Assembly: GCA_942490535.1 (NCBI GenBank)
Contig: CALNXQ010000005.1
Span: forward strand, 806,001 to 870,000
Direction of reading: 5' to 3'
DNA length: 64,000 nucleotides
Source: JAEINY01 sp942490535
GTDB lineage: Bacteria; Bacteroidota; Bacteroidia; Bacteroidales; Marinilabiliaceae
Shown here: positions 35,577-42,612 of the stretch, in pieces
Position numbering within the stretch: the first letter of the stretch is position 1
How the letters are laid out: the number at the start of each line of letters is the position of its first letter
Program-made: the position numbers and the translations under genes
The notes under the pieces: generated by a model
What the model saw: the letters and a program-made list of their open reading frames with translations, nothing else
Told to the model about the DNA's origin: nothing
Database searches by the model: none

Positions 35577-36658
35577 TACTTTTCAATAATTTCAAAGCCC
35601 ATTATCAACAATATAAGGATATTCTGGATAAAGCCTACACGCGTGTGGCGGAGTCGGGGTGGTATGTTTTAGGTAAAGAAGTGGAAAGTTTCGAGAAAGA
35701 GCTGGCCGCTTTTATTGGCACTAAATACTGTGTGGGTGTGGCCTCGGGGACCGATGCCATTCAATTGAGTTTGAAAGCTTATGGCATTGGCTGTGGCGAC
35801 GAGGTGATCACCACCAATATGACCGCCTTTCCTACGATTACGGCTATTATGCAGACCGGCGCAACCCCTGTTGTAGTGGATATTGATCCGAAATCCGGAT
35901 TAATTGATCCCGCTCAGATTGAAGCAAAAATCACTGCCAACACCAAGGCCATAGTGCCGGTGCATTTGTATGGGCAAAGTTGTGATTTGAATGTGATCAC
36001 GCAAATTGCAGCCACGCACCAACTGGTGGTGGTGGAAGATTGTGCGCAGGCCATTGGGGCAATCTTTCAAGGTGCCCGGTGCGGCAGCATTGGACATACC
36101 GGATCTTTTTCCTTTTATCCCACCAAAAACCTGGGAGCCATGGGTGATGGAGGAGCTATTACAACGGATGATGAAGCGATCTATAATAAGCTGTTAATGC
36201 TTCGTAATTACGGGCAGAGTGTCCGCTACTACCATACTGAAGAAGGTATTAACAGTCGTTTGGACGAATTACAGGCCGCTTTCCTAAGAGAGAAGCTGGT
36301 GTTTTTGCAAGAGTGGAGTGCGCGGCGCTACGAAATTGCCAAATACTATCGTGAACATATAAAGACGGTGGAGTTTCTGGAGGAATATGCGCATGGTACG
36401 CCCGTCTATCACTTGTTTGTGGTGAAGCATCCTAAGCGCGATGCGATGCTGGAATACCTGAATGCAAATGGGGTGCAGGCACTCATTCATTATCCGGTGC
36501 CCATTGCCCGTCAGGACGCTTTCAAAGGGCAAAAAGAAGAATCTTTTGAACACACGGAATTGTTTGCCAATCAAGTGTTGAGTATCCCCATTTATCCGGA
36601 GTTGACTCAAGCGGAGATCGACAAAGTGGTGACTGTTATAAATAATTTCAATGGATAA
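35573..36658 (+). CDS. DegT/DnrJ/EryC1/StrS-family sugar 3-aminotransferase (FdtB/QdtB-like)
   Basis: PLP enzyme of 361 residues that aminates the 3-keto sugar made by the neighbour. ASGTDAIQLSLKAYGIG, VVEDCAQAIGA (Asp for the PLP ring nitrogen) and SFSFYPTKNLGAMGDGG, which holds the Schiff-base Lys, are textbook family features. It overlaps the ketoisomerase by 4 bases and the following GT2 gene by 8 bases, so the set is translationally coupled. No dedicated acetyltransferase is nearby; the amine may be acylated by an enzyme encoded elsewhere or left free. Confidence 0.92.
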   Translation: MILFNNFKAHYQQYKDILDKAYTRVAESGWYVLGKEVESFEKELAAFIGTKYCVGVASGTDAIQLSLKAYGIGCGDEVITTNMTAFPTITAIMQTGATPVVVDIDPKSGLIDPAQIEAKITANTKAIVPVHLYGQSCDLNVITQIAATHQLVVVEDCAQAIGAIFQGARCGSIGHTGSFSFYPTKNLGAMGDGGAITTDDEAIYNKLLMLRNYGQSVRYYHTEEGINSRLDELQAAFLREKLVFLQEWSARRYEIAKYYREHIKTVEFLEEYAHGTPVYHLFVVKHPKRDAMLEYLNANGVQALIHYPVPIARQDAFKGQKEESFEHTELFANQVLSIPIYPELTQAEIDKVVTVINNFNG

Positions 36659-37580
36659 GATCAAAGTTTCAATTGTTATTCCGGTCTATAACAGTGAGGA
36701 TTCCATCGGCGCACTCGTGGATCGTCTGGATGAAACGCTGAGCACTGATTATAACCTGGAAGTGGTATTGGTCAATGATTGTTCAAAGGATAATTCCGAA
36801 GCCGTGTGTACGGATGTGGTCCAAAAGCACAAAGGCATCGTGAAATTCTTTTCGTTGGCTAAAAATGTAGGTGAACACAATGCGGTCATGGCTGGTTTGG
36901 GTCAGACCACCGGTGACTATGCAGTGATCATGGACGATGATTTTCAAAATCCGGTGAGTGAAGTGGTGAAGCTGGTTAACTATGCGGCGGATAATGATTA
37001 CGATGTGGTGTATACTTATTACAGCGAGAAAAAACACCATTTCTTCCGCAATTTGGGGAGTTCATTCAACGATTGGGTCGCCACCTTCATGTTGAAGAAG
37101 CCTAAAGATCTTTATTTATCGAGTTTTAAATTGATCAATCGCTTCCTCATTGATGAAGTAATTAAATACGATTTGCCCTTTCCTTATATTGATGGTTTGA
37201 TCTTGCGAACCACTCAAAACATAGGAAAGATTCAAGTGATTCATGAAGAACGGAAGGCTGGGAAATCCAATTATACCATTAAAAAACTGGTGAGTCTTTG
37301 GCTCAATATGTTTACTAATTTCTCCATCATGCCATTGAGGATCTCCGTCATTGTCGGATTTGTCTTCGCCTTGATCGGTTTTGGATTTGGCCTTTACACC
37401 TTAATTGAGAAATTCATGAATCCGGATATGCCAACTGGTTATTCATCTATGTTTACCGCGATTTCCATCTTTTCAGGTATCCAATTGATGGCCATTGGGA
37501 TGTTAGGCGAGTATCTGGGGCGAATGTTTCTGTCGCAGAATAAGCGTCCTCAATATTGTATTCGTAAAAAGATCATGTAA
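36651..37580 (+). CDS. membrane glycosyltransferase family 2 (ArnC/GtrB-like)
   Basis: A 309-residue GT2 enzyme with two C-terminal membrane helices (about 225-250 and 265-290), the layout of polyprenyl-phosphate glycosyltransferases such as ArnC, GtrB and DPM synthase. The catalytic domain has SIVIPVYNSEDSI, VLVNDCSKDNS and MDDDFQNP (acidic metal motif); the loop ERKAGKSNYTIKKL before the helices is typical. It probably loads a sugar, possibly the 3-amino-3,6-dideoxyhexose of the operon, on undecaprenyl phosphate. The multi-pass protein at the operon start could then use that lipid-linked sugar. This division of labour is inference. Confidence 0.9.
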   Translation: MDKIKVSIVIPVYNSEDSIGALVDRLDETLSTDYNLEVVLVNDCSKDNSEAVCTDVVQKHKGIVKFFSLAKNVGEHNAVMAGLGQTTGDYAVIMDDDFQNPVSEVVKLVNYAADNDYDVVYTYYSEKKHHFFRNLGSSFNDWVATFMLKKPKDLYLSSFKLINRFLIDEVIKYDLPFPYIDGLILRTTQNIGKIQVIHEERKAGKSNYTIKKLVSLWLNMFTNFSIMPLRISVIVGFVFALIGFGFGLYTLIEKFMNPDMPTGYSSMFTAISIFSGIQLMAIGMLGEYLGRMFLSQNKRPQYCIRKKIM

Positions 37581-37588
37581 TAATATAG

Positions 37589-37623
37589 AACCTCGTAGGT
37601 GTAAAACTCCTACGAGGTTTTCC
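37589..37623. terminator. terminator between convergent glycosyltransferase genes
   Basis: AACCTCGTAGG, a 9-base loop and CCTACGAGGTT form an 11-pair stem followed by TTTCCTTTT. It lies between two converging genes whose stops are 45 bases apart and can serve both strands. Confidence 0.85.
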
Positions 37624-37625
37624 TT

Positions 37626-38618
37626 TTATTTGAACCACTCCAGGGTTTTACCTGCATTTTCGGGAGGTAACATCGGATAATCCTGGTTGAGTTGTTCCCC
37701 GGCTAAGACGCGTTCATATTTTTCAAGATATTTTTCAGCCATAATGCGGGAGTTGAAATTTTCCACGGCATATTCATGACAATACTTCTGTGAGTATTTA
37801 CCTGCATCTTCCACTGCTTCGGCCAATTCGTATGATTTATTCGATAGAAACCCAACATCTTTAGAGATGAAATCAGAAATGGCTCCATAAGGTGTTGCAA
37901 ATACCGGGCATCCATAAAACAAACTTTCCACAATGGCCAATCCCATGGGTTCATGCCATCTGACCGGAAAAATCAATCCTTTTGAGTTATTAAGCAGTTG
38001 GTATTTTTCTTTTCCTCCCACCATTCCATGGAAACTGACACGCGAAGATAAGGTGAATCGAAAACCCATTTTAAAATTTAAACGGTGGCCGCCTAACACT
38101 TTGAGCCGCTCCTTTTTGGTTTTTTTTATGGTGTCAATGGCTCCCTGAATATTCTTAACCCGCCATGCAGCTTTGCCCAAAAAGTGGAAATAATCCTGTT
38201 TCTTCGAAAAATCAGGTGGCATGTATTCAGACCAGTCAATGCCGTTAGTAACGTAGGAGGTTGAACCATAGCGGCTGGCATGATTTTTTGAAACGAAGAT
38301 GGTGTTTTTGTCTTGTGGTTTACCTATATAGCTATTACTATGAATGGTAACTACGTAGGGTTTCGTCATTTTTTCAAGACCTGGGGGTGTCCATTGAAAA
38401 TGGACGATATCTATGTGGTCGGGAATTTGATCAACAATAGCTTTGTCCTCATCAATGGAAATTACAGAACCGAACGAACAGGTTGATCCTTTGTGAACCA
38501 GATAGGTTACTTCATGGCCCATATCCACAAGTTCTTTACCAAGATGCCAGATGACACGAGGAGTACCTCCATAATATTTAACTGGTACGAGTCCTTCGTA
38601 TACAAGTAGTACTTTCAT
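37626..38618 (-). CDS. glycosyltransferase family 4
   Basis: GT-B glycosyltransferase of 330 residues, shorter than usual for GT4 but with both halves present. The N-terminal part has KYYGGTPRVIWHLGKEL, the Gly-rich acceptor loop. The C-terminal part has FPVRWHEPMGLAIVESLFYG, where E-x7-E sits. It is not fused and has no membrane helix. It lies 37 bases after the GT9 gene on the same strand, so the two are likely cotranscribed. Donor and acceptor unknown. Confidence 0.9.
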   Translation of the reverse strand: MKVLLVYEGLVPVKYYGGTPRVIWHLGKELVDMGHEVTYLVHKGSTCSFGSVISIDEDKAIVDQIPDHIDIVHFQWTPPGLEKMTKPYVVTIHSNSYIGKPQDKNTIFVSKNHASRYGSTSYVTNGIDWSEYMPPDFSKKQDYFHFLGKAAWRVKNIQGAIDTIKKTKKERLKVLGGHRLNFKMGFRFTLSSRVSFHGMVGGKEKYQLLNNSKGLIFPVRWHEPMGLAIVESLFYGCPVFATPYGAISDFISKDVGFLSNKSYELAEAVEDAGKYSQKYCHEYAVENFNSRIMAEKYLEKYERVLAGEQLNQDYPMLPPENAGKTLEWFK

Positions 38619-38655
38619 GAAATCGTGTTATTCGGGTAAGGGTATAGCAATACTG

Positions 38656-39681
38656 TTATGGGATTACAATGGTATGATCAGCAACTATTTTGGGTGCTAT
38701 ATCAAGAATACACTTTCGTTCTTCCTTCAGTTTACATTTAACGCTGCCATCTTTGGTACAAGGTCGGCATGGCAAATCCACCTCCATCACTTTCATGTGC
38801 GGATTGGATGGGAAACCAAAGGCGGTTGGGCCGATGATGGCTAATCCGGGTTTTTGAAACAGATCGGCGGCATGTAAAAAACCAGTATCTCCGCTAATCA
38901 CAAATGGGGAGTGCCATACCGTACAGAAACTCTCCATGAGGGAAGTCCGGCCAGCCAGATTAATGACCCGTTCCGGCGCAACGGATCGAATATCTTCGCA
39001 AAAATGATCAGAAGGTCCGCCAAGAATGACGAAGTGATGATCGGGTTTCAGTTGAATCAGTTTTTGCCAGTATTCCACCGGCCAGCGTTTCAGCTCCCAG
39101 GCTGCTGAAGGGACCAAAGTCACCCACTTAGTGCCCGCAGGGATTTGAGACAGCACTAACGCCTCAATTTTTGTTTCTACGGCTTCCGGAAAATGCCAAT
39201 CCGCAAAGGGCGTGTTGAATTCGGTCACATCCCATTTATGAAGCGGACGACGAAACGAGTCTAGTGCTTTAAATGGTTTGGGCAATAAGTTAATTCCGAA
39301 TTTAAACAGTAAAACACGCTTCAGGCGATCCTTATGCCGCGTTACCAGCTTGGTTTTCTTGAATAAATTACACAAAGATAGCGGACACAGAATCAGTTTC
39401 AGGATATTGGAACGGATATTACTGTGAGCATCGTATATGTAATCGTATTTTTCTTGTTTGAGTCTGTTGCCAAGTTTAATTATCCCTCCGAAACCGGCTT
39501 TGCGATCAAACTCCCAGATTTTATCGATGCGTGGATCAATCTTAACCAATGAAGCCATGTCCGCGCGAGCTATCCAGTGAATTTCTGCGTCCGGAAATTT
39601 ATTTTTAAGGCCTGTTACTACCGACATGCATTGAATGATGTCGCCAATAGAACTTAACCGTATGATAAGAATTTTTTGCAT
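38656..39681 (-). CDS. glycosyltransferase family 9, heptosyltransferase-like
   Basis: A 341-residue GT9 enzyme, the family of ADP-heptose:LPS heptosyltransferases. The start MQKILIIRLSSIGDIIQCM is the classic GT9 opening; VTLVPSAAWELKRWP and SGDTGFLHAADLF are the donor-site stretches. Near the C-terminus is an unusual Cys cluster (CRPCTKDGSVKC and a further Cys), often seen in Bacteroidota members and possibly metal binding. The start is the ATG at 39681; a TTG two codons upstream is less likely. Together with hldD it implies heptose in the LPS core. Confidence 0.9.
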   Translation of the reverse strand: MQKILIIRLSSIGDIIQCMSVVTGLKNKFPDAEIHWIARADMASLVKIDPRIDKIWEFDRKAGFGGIIKLGNRLKQEKYDYIYDAHSNIRSNILKLILCPLSLCNLFKKTKLVTRHKDRLKRVLLFKFGINLLPKPFKALDSFRRPLHKWDVTEFNTPFADWHFPEAVETKIEALVLSQIPAGTKWVTLVPSAAWELKRWPVEYWQKLIQLKPDHHFVILGGPSDHFCEDIRSVAPERVINLAGRTSLMESFCTVWHSPFVISGDTGFLHAADLFQKPGLAIIGPTAFGFPSNPHMKVMEVDLPCRPCTKDGSVKCKLKEERKCILDIAPKIVADHTIVIP

Positions 39682-39696
39682 GTTCAAAATTTGTGT

Positions 39697-39727
39697 AAAA
39701 ATAGAAAATCCCGACTGATCATCGGGA
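39697..39727 (-). terminator. terminator of the atpD-atpC transcript
   Basis: Read on the minus strand, TCCCGA, a 7-base loop and TCGGGA form a stem followed by TTTTCTATTTTTAC. It lies 68 bases after the atpC stop and just before the GT9 start, separating the two minus-strand units. Confidence 0.7.
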
Positions 39728-39794
39728 CTTTACTTATTTTATTCAATGGAGGACTAAAAAATACCAGGCATTAGTCACCCCTTAATGGCAGCTA

Positions 39795-40043
39795 TTATAT
39801 CTCACTAATCAGAATAACCACCTTATTGGACTCACATTCCAATACGCCGCTTTTGCACTTAAAAAAGTCTTCATGACCATCTTTCCCAATGACCCGAATA
39901 TCACCTTCAGTAAGCACGGAAATGATGGGGGCATGATTTTTAAGCAGTGTGAATTTACCACTTGCACTGGGGACCGTTACCAAACCGACTGGCCCATCGT
40001 ATACAATTTTATCAGGTGTCACTATTTCGCAATGCAGATCCAT
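39795..40043 (-). CDS. atpC: ATP synthase F1 subunit epsilon, short form
   Basis: Epsilon subunit of 82 residues. The N-terminal beta-sandwich is complete (DLHCEIVTPDKIVYDG, GKFTLLKNHAPIISVLTEG, KSGVLECESNKVVIL), but the C-terminal helical hairpin found in E. coli epsilon (about 139 residues) is missing. Short epsilon subunits are common in Bacteroidota. Without the hairpin, the usual epsilon-mediated inhibition of ATP hydrolysis should be absent, which is an inference. The start overlaps the atpD stop (TAATG). Confidence 0.93.
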   Translation of the reverse strand: MDLHCEIVTPDKIVYDGPVGLVTVPSASGKFTLLKNHAPIISVLTEGDIRVIGKDGHEDFFKCKSGVLECESNKVVILISEI

Positions 40044-41557
40044 TATTGTCGTTTTGCTTGTTGAAGTAATTTTTCACCCTTCGCAATGGCTTGTTCAATG
40101 GTTCCTACCAGGTTAAAGGCAGCTTCGGGATATTGATCGACTTTACCATCCAAAATCATGTTAAAACCCTTAATCGTATCCTCAATGGATACAAATACAC
40201 CCTCTAATCCTGTAAATTGTTCGGCTACAAAGAAAGGTTGTGAGAGGAAGCGCTGAACACGACGTGCACGGTGTACAACCAATTTATCTTCTTCCGAAAG
40301 TTCTTCCATCCCCAGGATGGCAATGATATCCTGTAATTCTTTGTAACGTTGTAAAATTTCAATGACACGTTGGGTGGTGTTATAGTGCTTTTCACCAACG
40401 ATATCAGGTGATAATATTCGTGAGGTTGAATCCAGAGGATCTACAGCAGGATAGATACCCAACTCAGCAATTTTTCGACTTAATACCGTAGTGGCATCCA
40501 GGTGAGCAAATGTAGTTGCTGGCGCCGGGTCTGTTAAGTCATCCGCGGGAACATAAACTGCTTGTACGGAGGTGATGGATCCATTTTTAGTGGAGGTAAT
40601 GCGCTCTTGTAAAGCCCCCATCTCGGATGATAAAGTAGGTTGATACCCTACAGCAGACGGCATCCGGCCAAGCAAGGCGGATACTTCCGATCCGGCTTGT
40701 GTAAAACGAAAAATATTATCCACAAAAAGAAGAACGTCTTTTCCTTTTCCATCTCCATCGCCGTCGCGGAAACTTTCGGCAATGGTTAATCCGGATAAGG
40801 CCACGCGGGCACGGGCGCCAGGAGGTTCGTTCATTTGTCCGAAAACCATGGTCACCTGAGAGGTATCTAATGCTTCCTTATCCACTTTGGAGAGATCCCA
40901 TCCACCTTCTTCCATTGATTTTTTAAACGCGTCACCATAATTAACGATGCCGGCTTCGATCATTTCGCGCAAGAGGTCGTTTCCTTCCCGGGTGCGTTCT
41001 CCAACACCGGCAAATACCGAAAGACCATCATAACCCTTGGCAATATTGTTGATTAATTCTTGTATTAATACAGTTTTACCCACACCGGCCCCGCCAAATA
41101 AGCCAATCTTTCCTCCTTTTGCATAGGGTTCGATCAAATCAATTACTTTGATACCCGTAAAGAGAATTTCGGCTTCGGTGGAGAGTTGATCAAATTTTGG
41201 CGGATCTTTATGGATGGGGCTCCCCCCTTCCCGACTCACATTGCCGATACCATCAATGGCATCGCCTACTACATTTAATAATCGCCCTTTTACTTTAGCG
41301 CCGGGCGGCATGGTGATGGGTTGGCCTTGGTGAAGCACTTCCATGCCTCTTGTTAAGCCATCAGTGGAGTCCATGGCAATACACCGAATGGTATTTTCAC
41401 CAATGTGTTGCTGACACTCTATTATGATAGAAGGTCCGTTTTCGCGCTTAATTTCCAGCGCATCCAGAATACTGGGGAGTTCCTGGTCCTGCAGGTCAAA
41501 GCTGACGTCAATCACCGGACCCACAATTTGAATGATGGTTCCAACAAGATGTTCCAT
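40043..41557 (-). CDS. atpD: ATP synthase F1 subunit beta
   Basis: Catalytic subunit of F1, 504 residues. Walker A is GGAGVGKTVL near residue 164; GVGERTREGNDL and DNIFRFTQAGSEVSALLGR are intact. The start is the ATG at 41557 (MEHLVGTIIQIVGPVIDVSF). It forms a two-gene unit with atpC, about 36 kb from the rest of the atp genes (atpB-E-F-H-A). Splitting atpDC from the main operon is usual in this phylum. The polyprenyl synthase gene ends 44 bases upstream. Confidence 0.98.
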   Translation of the reverse strand: MEHLVGTIIQIVGPVIDVSFDLQDQELPSILDALEIKRENGPSIIIECQQHIGENTIRCIAMDSTDGLTRGMEVLHQGQPITMPPGAKVKGRLLNVVGDAIDGIGNVSREGGSPIHKDPPKFDQLSTEAEILFTGIKVIDLIEPYAKGGKIGLFGGAGVGKTVLIQELINNIAKGYDGLSVFAGVGERTREGNDLLREMIEAGIVNYGDAFKKSMEEGGWDLSKVDKEALDTSQVTMVFGQMNEPPGARARVALSGLTIAESFRDGDGDGKGKDVLLFVDNIFRFTQAGSEVSALLGRMPSAVGYQPTLSSEMGALQERITSTKNGSITSVQAVYVPADDLTDPAPATTFAHLDATTVLSRKIAELGIYPAVDPLDSTSRILSPDIVGEKHYNTTQRVIEILQRYKELQDIIAILGMEELSEEDKLVVHRARRVQRFLSQPFFVAEQFTGLEGVFVSIEDTIKGFNMILDGKVDQYPEAAFNLVGTIEQAIAKGEKLLQQAKRQ

Positions 41558-41601
41558 AGAATTAGGTTTTAATCCCGTAAAAGGTACAATTATTTATTCA
41601 A

Positions 41602-42576
41602 TTATCGGGATCTTTCAATCAGTTTCAGTGCAAATTGGCGGAGATCTTCTTTGATTTCCTCCTTACCGTTCACTTTATTCAGTGCTTGCATGGCTTGATT
41701 AAAATAGTACTGCATTTTTTCACGGGCCAAGTCCGCCACTCCCACTTTATTGTAAATTGCTCTGACAGCTTCTATTTTTTCATCAGCTTCAAAATTTTCT
41801 GCACACAACCAGGCATCCAATTCTTTACGCAAATCACCCGACGCCAATTGTAACGCATTAATAAGTAAGAATGTTTTCTTGTTGTTTACAATATCGCCAC
41901 CGATGGCTTTCCCAAATGTTTCAATATCGCCATATACATCCAGAAAATCATCTTGCAATTGAAAGCCTAATCCAATGTTTTCACCAAACTCATATAGGAA
42001 GTTAGCTTGTTCCGCTGATGCACCACCAATAATAGCTCCCGTTTTAAGGCTTCCAGCCAGAAGAACGGCTGTTTTTAGCCGAATCATTCTTAGGTATTCT
42101 TCCACGGATACATCCTGGCGTGTTTCAAATTCCATATCATACTGTTGGCCTTCACACACTTCCAAAGCTGTTTGGTTGAATAGCGCCAAAACAGAAGGAA
42201 GGAAATCAGTACTTAGATTAGCTACATACTGGTAGGCCTTAATGAGCATGGCATCACCCGAAAGGATGGCGGTGTTGGGATCCCATTTTATATGCACGGT
42301 TGGCTGGTTACGACGCACATCGGCATTATCCATCACATCATCATGTAGTAGGGTAAAATTGTGAAATATTTCCAGTCCTAAGGCTGGATTTATAGCTGGT
42401 TTAATCTCATCATTAAAAAGATAGCACCCCGCCAGGCATAGGGTTGGACGAATGCGTTTGCCTCCGATACCAAGTACATATTCGATGGGTAAGTAAAGGC
42501 CCTCTGGTTGTTCTACAAACTGCTGTGCTGACAGCTCTTTTTCAACAATGGATTGAAGCTCTTTTAGTGTGTACAT
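41602..42576 (-). CDS. polyprenyl diphosphate synthase
   Basis: Trans-prenyltransferase of 324 residues that condenses isopentenyl diphosphate with an allylic primer. The first Asp-rich motif is DDVMD (79-83) and the second DDFLD; GGKRIRP at the N-terminus and KKTFLLINA are also typical. Phe five positions before DDxxD and no two-residue insertion in that motif favour a short product (C15-C20), but chain length cannot be set from sequence alone. It lies 36 bases after the MMPL gene and 44 bases before atpD, on the same strand. Confidence 0.92.
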   Translation of the reverse strand: MYTLKELQSIVEKELSAQQFVEQPEGLYLPIEYVLGIGGKRIRPTLCLAGCYLFNDEIKPAINPALGLEIFHNFTLLHDDVMDNADVRRNQPTVHIKWDPNTAILSGDAMLIKAYQYVANLSTDFLPSVLALFNQTALEVCEGQQYDMEFETRQDVSVEEYLRMIRLKTAVLLAGSLKTGAIIGGASAEQANFLYEFGENIGLGFQLQDDFLDVYGDIETFGKAIGGDIVNNKKTFLLINALQLASGDLRKELDAWLCAENFEADEKIEAVRAIYNKVGVADLAREKMQYYFNQAMQALNKVNGKEEIKEDLRQFALKLIERSR

Positions 42577-42612
42577 GGCATCTGCTAATTTCGAAATTTT
42601 TCTGATTGTTTA

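Noticed and set aside
36284..36664. A 126-codon minus-strand frame opposite the aminotransferase gene
   Set aside because: It is antisense to a well-conserved enzyme and shows no family features.
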